Shown: piece by piece, positions 1-8,253 of the stretch
Position numbering within the stretch: position 1 is the first letter of the stretch
Layout: each line of letters begins with the position of its first letter
Translations under genes and position numbers: made by a program
Assembly: GCF_902506165.1 (NCBI RefSeq)
Contig: NZ_LR733817.1
Span: 5,642,183-5,706,182 of the forward strand
Length of the DNA stretch: 64,000 nucleotides
From: Bosea sp. 29B
GTDB taxonomy: Bacteria > Pseudomonadota > Alphaproteobacteria > Rhizobiales > Beijerinckiaceae
Direction: 5' to 3'
Notes under the pieces: model-generated
Told to the model about the DNA's origin: nothing
Database searches by the model: none
What the model saw: only the letters and a program-made list of their open reading frames with translations

Positions 1-49
1 CGAGACGATCGCGGACGCGCCGGATCAGCCGCCCTCGAGCTGAACGTCT

Positions 50-496
50 TTACAGCGCCAATTCCATCAACCGCTCGCCATTGGCACGGGTCTCACCCGT
101 ATCCTGAAACCCCCGCGCCAGATAGAAGCCGTGCGGCCCGCCATCGCCGGGCACATAGCTCAGCCGGGCGAGCTTGTATCCCTGCGCCGGAAGGCCCTCC
201 AGCCAGAGCGCGATCGCTTCGTGCCCATAGCCTTTGCCCTGGTGACGCCCGTCGATCATGAAGCGCCAGAGAAAGCTGCTCGCGCCATCGTCCTCCGGCC
301 GCCACATGATGAAGCCGACCGGCTCCTCACTGGCATAGATCGCCCGGAATACCGCGTCCGGATTGAAATGGGCCTGCGCGATCGAGACCGCATTGGGCGC
401 GACGAAACCGCTTTGCGCCGCATGCAGCCCGAGATCGCAGATGGTTCGCACGGTTTCGGCCGTGATCTCCCGTAATGTGACGACAGGCGTAGTCAA
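50..496 (-). CDS. GNAT family N-acetyltransferase
   Basis: This 148-residue protein is a predicted cytoplasmic acetyl-CoA-dependent N-acetyltransferase. The acetyl-CoA pyrophosphate-binding motif A is visible as RHQGKGYG at about residues 84-91, preceded by the beta-strand FLWRFMID. The C-terminal GFYLARGF segment is typical of the last GNAT strand. The overall pattern, including the early VGFIMWRPED strand, resembles spermidine/spermine-type acetyltransferases, but the substrate cannot be read from sequence. It lies 10 nt downstream of the MetX-like hydrolase on the same strand, so the two may be co-transcribed. The family call is firm and the substrate unknown. Confidence 0.88.
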   Translation of the reverse strand: MTTPVVTLREITAETVRTICDLGLHAAQSGFVAPNAVSIAQAHFNPDAVFRAIYASEEPVGFIMWRPEDDGASSFLWRFMIDGRHQGKGYGHEAIALWLEGLPAQGYKLARLSYVPGDGGPHGFYLARGFQDTGETRANGERLMELAL

Positions 497-506
497 GCGG
501 TCAGCC

Positions 507-1685
507 TCACTTCTCCAGGAACGCCTTCACTGTCGCTTCCGCCTGCTTCATCGAGATCACGCCGTCGAGATGGCCACGCGTGCCCTGGATGGTCACATGG
601 GTCACGTCACGCCCGGCCTTCTTCGCCTCGGCGACGGTGCGCTGGATCATCTCGTCGGGGAAGACCAGGTCCTTGGGCTGGTTGACGATCAGGAGCGGCG
701 CCTTGATCCGGCTCATTGCATCCGCGAGCGACTTGCCGCCGGCGGCATAGAGCTGGTTGGCCTTGACCAGATAGAGGAAATGGTTGGCGTCCGAGACCTT
801 GGCACGCGCCTCGCCGGCATTGTCCAAAATGCTCTGGACCTGGAACTTGTTGCCGAGCGCCTTGGCCGGATCCTCGCCCTCCTTGGCCGGACGACGGCCG
901 AAGGTGCCGTTGGTCCAGTCGCCATGATTTGCCTGCAGCGTCACCACGGTCAGCGCCTTGGCGAGACCGGCATTGGGCGGCGTCTTGCCGTAGTAATCGC
1001 CCTTGTTCCAGTTCGGATCGACCAGGATCGGCGCCGCCCAGACGTCGAGCCAGGCAATGAGCTGGGCGTCAGCCTCGGCCGCGCCGATCACCGCCATCGC
1101 CTTGCCGACCAGGTCGGGATAGCTCGCTGCCCATTCATAGGTCTGCAGCGCGCCCATCGAGGGGCCGGCGACCATGACGAGCTTCTTGATTCCAAGACTC
1201 TCGACCAAGGCTTTCTGGACGTTGACGAAATCGCCGATGGTCACGACCGGGAAATCGAGCGCGTAGGGCTTGCTGGTATCCGGATCGATCGAGGCCGGGC
1301 CGGTGGTCGTAACCTTCGGGTCGCCGGTGTTGAGGTTCACCAGCGTGTCGGAGGACAGGACGAAATACTTGCTGGTGTCGATCGCCTTGCCCGGACCGAT
1401 GATCGCGTCCCAGTAGCCGGGCGCCGCGTCGGCGGCAGCATATTTGCCGGCGGCGTGCGAATTGGCCGAGAAGAAATGGCAGATCAGGATCGCATTGGAT
1501 TTGTCGGCGTTGAGCGTGCCGTAGCTCTCCCAGCCGACCTTGACGTTCTTCAGTGTACGCCCGCCTTGCGTGGTGTAGCTCGGCAGCTCGAAGACCTTCT
1601 TCTCGACGATCAGATCCTGCGCCTCAGCCATTCCCGTCACCATCACGCCAACGACACCAAGCACTCCTGCGATCCAAGCCTTCAT
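507..1685 (-). CDS. Secreted MetX-like alpha/beta hydrolase
   Basis: This 392-residue alpha/beta-hydrolase is related to homoserine O-acetyltransferase (MetX) but has an N-terminal Sec signal peptide (hydrophobic residues about 5-20, cleavage near AEAQD), so it is probably periplasmic. Family landmarks are VGWESYGTLN (about 50-59), the IGPGKAIDTSKYF block (about 96-108) and the nucleophile elbow GPSMGA with Ser176. An Asp in PKDLVFP and a His in TRGHLDG complete a plausible triad. Cytosolic MetX enzymes in methionine synthesis lack a signal peptide, and no met genes are nearby. I therefore read it as an exported esterase or acyltransferase of unknown substrate. The GNAT gene follows it by 10 nt. 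Confidence 0.85.
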   Translation of the reverse strand: MKAWIAGVLGVVGVMVTGMAEAQDLIVEKKVFELPSYTTQGGRTLKNVKVGWESYGTLNADKSNAILICHFFSANSHAAGKYAAADAAPGYWDAIIGPGKAIDTSKYFVLSSDTLVNLNTGDPKVTTTGPASIDPDTSKPYALDFPVVTIGDFVNVQKALVESLGIKKLVMVAGPSMGALQTYEWAASYPDLVGKAMAVIGAAEADAQLIAWLDVWAAPILVDPNWNKGDYYGKTPPNAGLAKALTVVTLQANHGDWTNGTFGRRPAKEGEDPAKALGNKFQVQSILDNAGEARAKVSDANHFLYLVKANQLYAAGGKSLADAMSRIKAPLLIVNQPKDLVFPDEMIQRTVAEAKKAGRDVTHVTIQGTRGHLDGVISMKQAEATVKAFLEK

Positions 1686-1767
1686 GCCGCACTCCTCCGC
1701 TCCGGCCGTCGCACGGCCTTGAGACGGATCAGAGCGGATTTGTCCGGCTAACGGAAGAGGGCTTCTT

Positions 1768-1905
1768 CCTTCTCCCCTTCGGGGGAGAAGGTGGCAGCGC
1801 GCAGCGCTAACGGATGAGGGAAGGATGGCCTCAGCCTATCTCCCTCCCACCCAGTCGCACCGCCCTCATCCCCCTGCCGGGACCTTCTCCCCCGAGGGGA
1901 GAAGG
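1768..1905. repeat. Compound intergenic palindrome, type D
   Basis: This 138-bp intergenic element lies between the MetX-like gene and the end of the M20 peptidase gene. It is bounded by two hairpins. The first is CCTTCTCCCC-TTCG-GGGGAGAAGG (1768-1791). The second has the near-identical arms CCTTCTCCC and GGGAGAAGG (1883-1905). Inner inverted arms are GGATGAGGG (1812-1820) and CCCTCATCC (1863-1871). Elements of this look are common between genes in Rhizobiales genomes. One copy is in this window. It could act as a bidirectional mRNA 3'-end stabiliser or terminator; no function is shown. Confidence 0.75.
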
Positions 1906-1913
1906 AGGCGCAC

Positions 1914-3029
1914 TCACAGCGTCTCCAGCAGGCCCTTGATCAGGGCCCGGCGCGGCGCGATCGAGGAGATCAGCGCGTATTCCTGCAAGGTGTGGGCGCC
2001 GTCGCCGTCGATGCCGAGGCCGTCCAGCGTCGGGATGCCGAGCGCCGCGGTGAAGTTGCCGTCCGAGCCGCCGCCGGTCATCGGGCAGTCCTGCAGCTCG
2101 AAGCCGATCTTGGCCGCCACCGCCCGCGCCTGCTCGTAGAGCGCCGCGACCTCTGCCGACTTCTCGTAAGGAGGCCGGTTCATGCCGCCGGTGATCGTCA
2201 GCTTCACATCCGGATCATGGGTTTTCAGCCCGAGGATGCGTTCTTCCATGGCGACGCCGTCGGCCACCGTGGTGACGCGGCAATCGACGCTGAACCATGC
2301 ATGCTGGGGAATGACGTTTGCCGCGGTGCCGCCGCCGACCAGCGCCACCGTCGTGGTGATGCCGCGCGAATAATCGGTCATGCCCTCGATCGCGAGGATC
2401 TGGTGCGCCGCCTCGCGGATGGCGTTGCGGCCATCGGCATGGCGCGAGCCGGAATGCGCCGGTCGCCCTTCCAGCTTGACCTCGAAACGGCCGACGCCCT
2501 TGCGCGCCGTGACGATCTTGCCGCCCTCGCGCGCCGGCTCGGTCACCAGCACCGCCATCGCCTCGCGGCCGATATCCTCGATCAGGGTGCGCGAGGTCGG
2601 CGAGCCGATCTCCTCGTCGGGCGTGAACAGGAAAACCAGCGGCCGCTGCACCGCGCCGGACCTGGCCGCATCCTTGAAGGCCTGCAGGGCGAGCCAGGCA
2701 CCGCCCTTCATGTCGTAGACGCCAGGGCCGTAGAGCCGGTCGCCCTCGACGCGGACGGCCAAGTCCTTGGCGCTGGTCCCGACCGGATGGACGGTGTCGA
2801 GATGCGACATCAAGGCGATCGCCTTCTCGCCGTTCCGGACACCGGCACGCAGGATCAGGTTGTCGCCGAGCCCGTCGCGGCCGGGAACGCGCTCGACGGC
2901 GATCGGCAGGCCTTCGACCTCCCTTGCGACAAGGTCCATCATGCCGTTGACGCCGGGCACGTGATGGGTGGGGCTCTCCAGCGCTACCCAGACGGTAAGC
3001 GCGGGGACGGCGGGATCGTGAATGGTCAT
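1914..3029 (-). CDS. M20 family metallopeptidase (carboxypeptidase G2/ArgE-like)
   Basis: This is a predicted zinc-dependent M20 peptidase or deacylase of 371 residues. Visible motifs are SHLDTVHPVG (metal His and catalytic Asp), GPGVYDMKGG (bridging metal Asp), TPDEEIG (catalytic and metal Glu), and the late GGGSDGNF segment. A His-containing AHSGSRH segment marks the dimerisation domain. The frame is open to 3098, but I prefer the ATG at 3029 (MTIHDP), because it directly precedes the region that aligns with family N-termini; neither start has a clear Shine-Dalgarno. No signal peptide is seen, so the protein is cytoplasmic. Peptide, folate-type glutamate or N-acyl amino-acid substrates are all possible. 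Confidence 0.88.
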   Translation of the reverse strand: MTIHDPAVPALTVWVALESPTHHVPGVNGMMDLVAREVEGLPIAVERVPGRDGLGDNLILRAGVRNGEKAIALMSHLDTVHPVGTSAKDLAVRVEGDRLYGPGVYDMKGGAWLALQAFKDAARSGAVQRPLVFLFTPDEEIGSPTSRTLIEDIGREAMAVLVTEPAREGGKIVTARKGVGRFEVKLEGRPAHSGSRHADGRNAIREAAHQILAIEGMTDYSRGITTTVALVGGGTAANVIPQHAWFSVDCRVTTVADGVAMEERILGLKTHDPDVKLTITGGMNRPPYEKSAEVAALYEQARAVAAKIGFELQDCPMTGGGSDGNFTAALGIPTLDGLGIDGDGAHTLQEYALISSIAPRRALIKGLLETL

Positions 3030-3211
3030 GATGGGGAGGGTTTTCGCAGGAAAGCGTGGCGATAACGGGACATTGGCCGATTTGGAGTCTTTGTCCATGG
3101 TGAAACGCGCCTAGCAGCCCTGCGGGGGCGGCGTTTCAGAATTTTTTCGACGCGGTGTCGGCAGCGCCGATCCTCGTCCGTCCTCGACGCAGACCCGCCG
3201 AGGATCAGACG

Positions 3212-3475
3212 ATGCGCCTGCCTGCCGCCCCTGCCACAGCCATACTGCCGGCCCTGCCCCGGTTGCGCGGCCTCGTGGCGGCGCTCGCCGGCTTCGCCGC
3301 GGTCCTCATGCTCGCGCTCCTTGCCGACCAGGCCCTGCGCGCGATCGGCCTGCCGCCGCCGGCAGCCCAGCTGATGCCGGAGCTCGGCCGCCAGGCGCTC
3401 GTCACCTGGCTCCGAGCAGGCTGCCTTCTGATTAGCGGCCTCCTCGCGCGAGCCGCGTTCGCTAGACGCGCTTGA
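3212..3475 (+). CDS. Small single-span membrane protein, unknown
   Basis: This 87-residue ORF begins at ATG 3212, behind a plausible GAGGAT ribosome site 7-8 nt upstream. It contains one strongly hydrophobic segment (about residues 18-36, rich in Leu/Ala/Val) and an amphipathic C-terminus ending ARRA. Codon third positions are GC-rich, as in neighbouring genes. It fills an otherwise empty 430-bp gap and converges on the binding-protein gene, with the two stops overlapping by 14 nt. I recognise no family. It may be a genuine microprotein, but a chance ORF in high-GC DNA cannot be excluded. Confidence 0.45.
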   Translation: MRLPAAPATAILPALPRLRGLVAALAGFAAVLMLALLADQALRAIGLPPPAAQLMPELGRQALVTWLRAGCLLISGLLARAAFARRA

Positions 3476-5048
3476 CGTTCCAGAAGGTCGGGAAGCTCGG
3501 CAGCACGCCTGTAAGCTTGCGATTGAAGGCCGTCGGCTGAAAATACTGGCCGAGCGGCGCATAGGGCACGTCCTCGAAGGCCTGCTTCTGCAGTTCAGCG
3601 GCAAGCTTCTGCTTGGTCGCCAGGTCGGAGGCATCCATCCAGGCCTCGCGCAACGCCTCGATCTTCGGCGCGATCGGCCAGCCCGGCCAGGCCGCCGCGC
3701 CATTTCCGCGCAGCGAGATGTGGCCGACCGGATCGAGGATGTCGATGCCGTTCCAGCCGGTGAAGAAGCAGTTCCAGCCGCCTTGTGCCGGGGGGTCCTT
3801 CTTGGCACGGCGCGTCACTACCGTCCCCCAGTCCATCACCTGATAGTCGACGTTCATGCCGATGCGTTTCAGCATCTCGCCCGCGACCTCGCACTCGGCC
3901 TTGAGGTTGGCGAGATCGGTGACGCCGAGCAGCACGACCTTCTCGCCGTTGTAGCCGGCAGCAGCCAGTGCCTGCTTGACCTTGGCGATGTCGCGCGGGC
4001 CATTCAGCACCTCCATACCGGCATCGTTGGCCATCGGCGTGCCGGGCGGAAAGACGCCAACACCAGTGCGCCACAGCGCCTTGTCCGGTCCGCCGACCGC
4101 CTCCATGAACTCAGCCTGGTCGATCGCCAGCAGCATTGCGCGGCGGATCGCCGGATTGTCGAAAGGCGGATGCAGGTGGTTCATCCGCATGATCGCGATG
4201 GCGCCGGTCGTCTCCTTGACCACGACCTCGAGCTTCGGATCCTTCGCCAGCAGCGGCAGGATGTCCGGCAGCGGCTGTTCGACCCAGTCGATCTCGCCGC
4301 TCTGCAAGGCAGCCGCCGCCGTCGCGGGGTCCGGCAAGGTATGCCATTCGACCCGCTCGACATGGGCGATCTTCGGCCCTGCCGTGCGCCCGGGGATGCC
4401 GTCGCTGCGTGGCACGTAACCCGCGAACTTCTCGTAGACCGCCCGGCTCCCGGACTGGCGTTCGCTGGCGATGAAGCGGAACGGGCCGCTGCCGATGACT
4501 TCGGTGACCTGGGTCGCCGCATCGGTCAGGGCCAGCCGCTCCGGCATGATCACCGGCACCGAGGCCGTCATCTTGGCGAGCGCGTCGGGTAGCAGCGGGA
4601 ACGGCTTCTTCAGCCGGAAGCGCAAAGTCCTGTCGTCGACCGCGGCGAGTTCATCGGTCTGCGCCATCAGCGTCTGGCCGAAGGAGTCACGCTTGCCCCA
4701 GCGGTTCAGGCTGGCGACGCAATCCCTGGCCAGCACCGGCGTGCCGTCATGGAATGTCAGGCCGTCGCGCAGCTTGATCGTCCAGCTCTTGCCGTCAGTC
4801 TCGGCGAGCGCGCCTTCGGCCATTTGCGGCTGCGCCTTGTAGCTCTCGTCCTGCCCGAACAGCGTGTCATAGGCGAGGAAGGCGTGGTTGCGGGTGACGG
4901 TGGCCGTGGTCCAGATCGGATCGACGACGGCAAGATCGCCCTGCGGCACGAACTTGATGACGTTCTTGTCGGCCCCACGGCCGATATTGGGTTTGCTGAC
5001 CGCGATTGCGGCAGCCGTGCCTGCGATGAATGCGCGACGTGTCGGCAT
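3462..5048 (-). CDS. ABC transporter substrate-binding protein, peptide/opine (SBP_bac_5) type, Tat-exported
   Basis: This family-5 extracytoplasmic solute-binding protein (528 residues) is of the OppA/DppA type. It starts at ATG 5048 behind GGGAGC; the open frame extends to 5102, but the twin-arginine signal (TRRAFIAGTAAAIAVS) begins immediately after this ATG. Family features are the VDPIWTTATVTRNHAF opening strand, FHDGTPVLARDCVASLNRW (the SBP_bac_5 signature region) and the late AWPGWP and FWNVKR segments. It should bind oligopeptides or similar ligands in the periplasm and deliver them to an ABC permease. No permease or ATPase genes flank it, so its partner must lie elsewhere. An 11-bp perfect palindrome lies about 90 bp upstream of the start. 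Confidence 0.92.
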   Translation of the reverse strand: MPTRRAFIAGTAAAIAVSKPNIGRGADKNVIKFVPQGDLAVVDPIWTTATVTRNHAFLAYDTLFGQDESYKAQPQMAEGALAETDGKSWTIKLRDGLTFHDGTPVLARDCVASLNRWGKRDSFGQTLMAQTDELAAVDDRTLRFRLKKPFPLLPDALAKMTASVPVIMPERLALTDAATQVTEVIGSGPFRFIASERQSGSRAVYEKFAGYVPRSDGIPGRTAGPKIAHVERVEWHTLPDPATAAAALQSGEIDWVEQPLPDILPLLAKDPKLEVVVKETTGAIAIMRMNHLHPPFDNPAIRRAMLLAIDQAEFMEAVGGPDKALWRTGVGVFPPGTPMANDAGMEVLNGPRDIAKVKQALAAAGYNGEKVVLLGVTDLANLKAECEVAGEMLKRIGMNVDYQVMDWGTVVTRRAKKDPPAQGGWNCFFTGWNGIDILDPVGHISLRGNGAAAWPGWPIAPKIEALREAWMDASDLATKQKLAAELQKQAFEDVPYAPLGQYFQPTAFNRKLTGVLPSFPTFWNVKRV

Positions 5049-5136
5049 TTCAAGCTCCCTGGAGCCCGTTCCGATCAGCTTGCACCGCGAGCCGATCGGC
5101 AAACGGTCTCCAAACTAAAAGGAAGAGACGGATTCA

Positions 5137-5163
5137 CCGATCAGGTTGGAACAACCTGATCGG
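5137..5163. promoter_or_regulatory. Perfect 11-bp inverted repeat, operator or terminator candidate
   Basis: The arms are CCGATCAGGTT and AACCTGATCGG with a 5-nt spacer. The element lies between the binding-protein gene (start 5048) and the stop of the DUF2336 gene (5280), both on the minus strand. No U-tract follows on the minus strand, so a Rho-independent terminator is not well supported. An operator for the binding-protein gene or a dispersed hairpin repeat are the alternatives. A shorter relative (GCCGATC...GATCGGC) lies between tatA and tatB. Confidence 0.6.
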
Positions 5164-5279
5164 ATCCGGCTCTGCAACAGGGCGTCGATCCGGGATGGTG
5201 AAGCCCTGGCGATACGGCGGGCTGCAGGCAACCAGCATGCCAGCGGCCGGTCAAGCCGGTGCCTGCTCACCCGGATCGT

Positions 5280-6491
5280 TCAGGCCGCGTCGCGCAGGTC
5301 GCCGAGATCGAGCTCGATCAGGAAATTCGGATCGGCTTCGACCAGCAATGCCAGGGCCGCATCGTCGGCGAGCGAATCCGCCAGCGCCCGTGCTTCGTCG
5401 CGGGCCGCCTCAGCATCGAGTCGGCGCAGGAGGGCCATCAGCGCATTGGCCCCGGGCCCTTCCAGGCCCTCACAGGCGATCAGCACCTCCGCCAGCAGGT
5501 CACGGTCAATACCGCCCCTGCCGTGCAAACCGGGCCCCGCTTGCTTCAACGCTTCCACGGCGGCGGCGAAGGCCGGCAACAGCGCCTCCGGCATCGCTGC
5601 CTTGCGATAGAGCGCCTTGAGGCCGGCCCCGCGCCGATCCCAGAGCAGCGCCCGCACCCGCTTCAGCGGCAAGTCGGACAGCGCCGCAAAAGCGGATTCG
5701 GCCAGAGCCGGCTCGCCGCTCAGCAGCGAACGCAGGATCACGCCCGGCGTCAGGCGGCCATTTTCACGCAGGCAGTCGACGATCGCCGGGGCATCGCTCG
5801 CCTCACCGCCGGCCGCGAGCGCGACCGCGACCCGCTCGGTCGATTCGCGGGCGAGCCGGGCACTACGCTCCTCGGTCAGCCAACCGCACCCTGAGACGAA
5901 GGCGGCGAGCGCATCGGAAACCTTGGCGGCGATCGCCTGGCGCAAGCCCGGCGGCAGATCGCCACGCGCCAGCATCGCCTCGCGCACCGCCCCTGCCTCG
6001 CCCTCGCGCTCGAAGATGCGCTCCAGCGAGAAATCGGGAATCTCGGCGGTCGGGTTGGCGAGCAGCGCAACCAGCGCCTCCTCGCAGCCGACCTCGGCCA
6101 AGGCAGCGCAGATGCCGGGCGACAGCCAGGACCGCTGCGCAATCGCGCGCTGTGCGAGGTCGTCGCCGATCGCGGCGGCATCGACGAGGTCGGCCTCGGT
6201 CAGCACCGGCGACTGCGCCAGCAGGAGGGCGGCGATGTCGCTCTGCTCGGCAATCAGCCCCAGCACCAGATTGCGCGGGGCCTGCGGTGCGGCAGCGAGT
6301 TCCTCGGCCAACGCACGGCGGACCAATGGCGAGGGGTCGTCGATCAGCGCGATCAGCGCCGTCTCGGCCTCGCGTCTGTCCTCGGGCGACATCGCCGAGC
6401 GCAGATAGGCGCCCGCCAGCGCGGCAGCGCCCTTCGCCCGCGCCTCGGCGGGGGCGGTGCGGGCCCAGAGCAGGAAGCGACGGACGATCAT
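5280..6491 (-). CDS. DUF2336 domain-containing protein
   Basis: This 403-residue, mostly alpha-helical protein is Ala/Leu-rich, with HEAT-like helical pairs (for example DDPSPLVRRALAEELAAAP, about residues 51-69). It matches the alphaproteobacterial DUF2336 family. No catalytic motif, signal peptide or membrane segment is seen, so it is a predicted cytosolic scaffold. Its start overlaps the stop of the lytic transglycosylase gene by 4 nt, which indicates translational coupling and co-transcription. The biochemical role of the family is not established to my knowledge. Confidence 0.82.
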   Translation of the reverse strand: MIVRRFLLWARTAPAEARAKGAAALAGAYLRSAMSPEDRREAETALIALIDDPSPLVRRALAEELAAAPQAPRNLVLGLIAEQSDIAALLLAQSPVLTEADLVDAAAIGDDLAQRAIAQRSWLSPGICAALAEVGCEEALVALLANPTAEIPDFSLERIFEREGEAGAVREAMLARGDLPPGLRQAIAAKVSDALAAFVSGCGWLTEERSARLARESTERVAVALAAGGEASDAPAIVDCLRENGRLTPGVILRSLLSGEPALAESAFAALSDLPLKRVRALLWDRRGAGLKALYRKAAMPEALLPAFAAAVEALKQAGPGLHGRGGIDRDLLAEVLIACEGLEGPGANALMALLRRLDAEAARDEARALADSLADDAALALLVEADPNFLIELDLGDLRDAA

Positions 6492-7624
6492 CCGCGCCTC
6501 CCATGGAGCATGAACTGGCTGAGATCGAGCGGCCCGCGCCGCGGCTTGCGGGGCGTGGCAACTTCGCTGGAGGCGGTCTGCGTATCCGCCACGGCGAGAT
6601 CACGCGGCCGCGACGGCGGCAGCGGCGCGCTGATGCTGGTCGAAGCGGTCGTGCCGCTCGCGCTGTCTGTCTTGGCGGCCTTACCGGCGGATGAGGCTTC
6701 GCCTTCGCTCGCCGTGGCATTCACACGCGGGAAATAGCGGGTCGCCGGATCGTCGTCGGTCGTACGGGACGTGCCGTTGCTACGCGGCGTGGTCCAGAGA
6801 TTGGCGACGGCCTTCGAGACCGGCGCACGCGATCCCTCGGTCGAGAACAGGCCGATCAGCCCCCTCGCCCGATCCGGCGCCAGCGCCGCGGCGATCGGCG
6901 CGACCGGCGGCTCGGCGGCATAGGCCGCGGCAGTCGTGGCCGCTCCAGTCGGCTTGGCCTGCGCCAGCATGGCGCCGGTCGTCGCTGCGACCTGGGTGTT
7001 GGCATGGCTGGCGGCGAGCAATCCGTAGACCTCCTGGGCGCTGCGAGCCCGACCGGCCTTGTCGTAGAAGATCGAGCGATTCGCCGCGGCCGCCTCCGGA
7101 AAATCGCGGGCGGCGGCACGCGTCGGGTCATTCCCGGCCGTGCGGATCAGGTCGGTCGCGCCACGCGCACCCAGCACATGCGCCATATAGAGTTCGCCGG
7201 CCTGCGGCTGGCGCCCGAGCGCCTGACCGAGCTGCTCGGCATTCTTCTGCGTCAGCGCGCCCGCCATCACGGTTGCGACCTGCGGATCGGTCCGCAACTG
7301 CAGGATTTTCTCGCGCAGCGCCGGGTCCGACACGGTCAGGCGGCCGCTGCCGTCCTCGCTGATCGCGCCGGCATAGTTGGCCATGCCCTGCTTCGGCCCT
7401 TCCTGGCGCATGATCGACAGCCAGGTCTGCTCGATGAACTGGAACAGGCCGGTCGCGCTCGAGGTGCGCGCTTTCGCATCCGGCTCCAGCGAGGATTCGC
7501 GTTGCGCGGTCTTCAGGAGATAGTCGAAGCCGACACCGGTCTTGTCCGCGCCCTGCTTGATCGCGCTGACGACAGGATTGGCGGACGTTGTCTCACGGGT
7601 GCTCGGCGTGCTGAAAAGGAACAT
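6488..7624 (-). CDS. Lytic transglycosylase (SLT-domain) protein
   Basis: This is a predicted peptidoglycan lytic transglycosylase of 378 residues. The SLT fold is at the N-terminus: FDYLLKTAQRESSLEP contains the catalytic Glu, followed by SSATGLFQFIEQTWL and later GELYMAHVLGA. The C-terminal half is a low-complexity Ala/Pro/Ser/Thr-rich linker ending in basic residues. I place the start at ATG 7624; a GTG at 7666 is in frame but neither has a strong ribosome site. There is no classical signal peptide, as in many Rhizobiales SLT proteins linked to flagella or secretion. The gene is coupled to DUF2336 and divergent from maoC. Confidence 0.87.
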   Translation of the reverse strand: MFLFSTPSTRETTSANPVVSAIKQGADKTGVGFDYLLKTAQRESSLEPDAKARTSSATGLFQFIEQTWLSIMRQEGPKQGMANYAGAISEDGSGRLTVSDPALREKILQLRTDPQVATVMAGALTQKNAEQLGQALGRQPQAGELYMAHVLGARGATDLIRTAGNDPTRAAARDFPEAAAANRSIFYDKAGRARSAQEVYGLLAASHANTQVAATTGAMLAQAKPTGAATTAAAYAAEPPVAPIAAALAPDRARGLIGLFSTEGSRAPVSKAVANLWTTPRSNGTSRTTDDDPATRYFPRVNATASEGEASSAGKAAKTDSASGTTASTSISAPLPPSRPRDLAVADTQTASSEVATPRKPRRGPLDLSQFMLHGRRG

Positions 7625-7761
7625 TGGGTCACTCGGGCCGCTGCCGTTCCAGGCGGACCGGAGCACCCGCAGAGACTGGACCGATTATGGTAAGCGAACC
7701 GTTAAAACGGCCGTTTGCCGACCCCGGCCCGAAACCGAAAAAGAGCCACAGGAGCAAGACG

Positions 7762-8253
7762 ATGGCGGAAGCGGCGCGGCATAAGCGGGGTGGGCTCTAC
7801 TTCGAGGATTTCGAGATCGGCGTCTCGATCGAGCATCGGCTGACCCGCACGGTCACGCAGATGGACAACATGCTGTTCTCCAACATGACGCTGAATCCGC
7901 AGCCCCTGCACATCGACGCGCATTTCTGCGCGACCGAGACCGAATGGGGCAAGCCGCTGATGAACTCGCTGTTCACGCTCGGGCTGATGATCGGCATCTC
8001 CGTCAACGACACCACAGTCGGCACGACGATCGGCAATCTCGGCATGACCGACGTCACCTTCCCGGCCCCGCTTTTCGAGGGCGACACGGTGAACTGCGTC
8101 ACCGAGATCGTCGCCAAGCGCGAATCGAAGTCGCGGCCGGACGCCGGCATCGTCGACTTCCATCACCGCGCCTACAAGCAGGACGGCACCTTGGTGGCGC
8201 AGTGCCGCCGCCAGGCCTTCATGAAGAAGCGCCCGGTCGGAGGGCAGGCCTGA
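7762..8253 (+). CDS. MaoC family dehydratase
   Basis: This 163-residue MaoC-like hot-dog-fold protein is predicted to hydrate or dehydrate an acyl-CoA. Recognisable family segments are GLYFEDFEIGVSIEHRLTRTVTQ at the N-terminus, NPQPLHIDAHF (hydratase-type Asp/His region, about residues 46-56), and the FPAPLFEGDTV strand. The start at ATG 7762 follows GGAG at 7751-7754. The stop codon overlaps the ATG of the CitE-like gene by one base (TGATG), so the two are translationally coupled. MaoC/CitE pairs in alphaproteobacteria are associated with C4/C5-dicarboxylyl-CoA metabolism such as mesaconyl- and malyl-CoA. That assignment is inference. Confidence 0.9.
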   Translation: MAEAARHKRGGLYFEDFEIGVSIEHRLTRTVTQMDNMLFSNMTLNPQPLHIDAHFCATETEWGKPLMNSLFTLGLMIGISVNDTTVGTTIGNLGMTDVTFPAPLFEGDTVNCVTEIVAKRESKSRPDAGIVDFHHRAYKQDGTLVAQCRRQAFMKKRPVGGQA

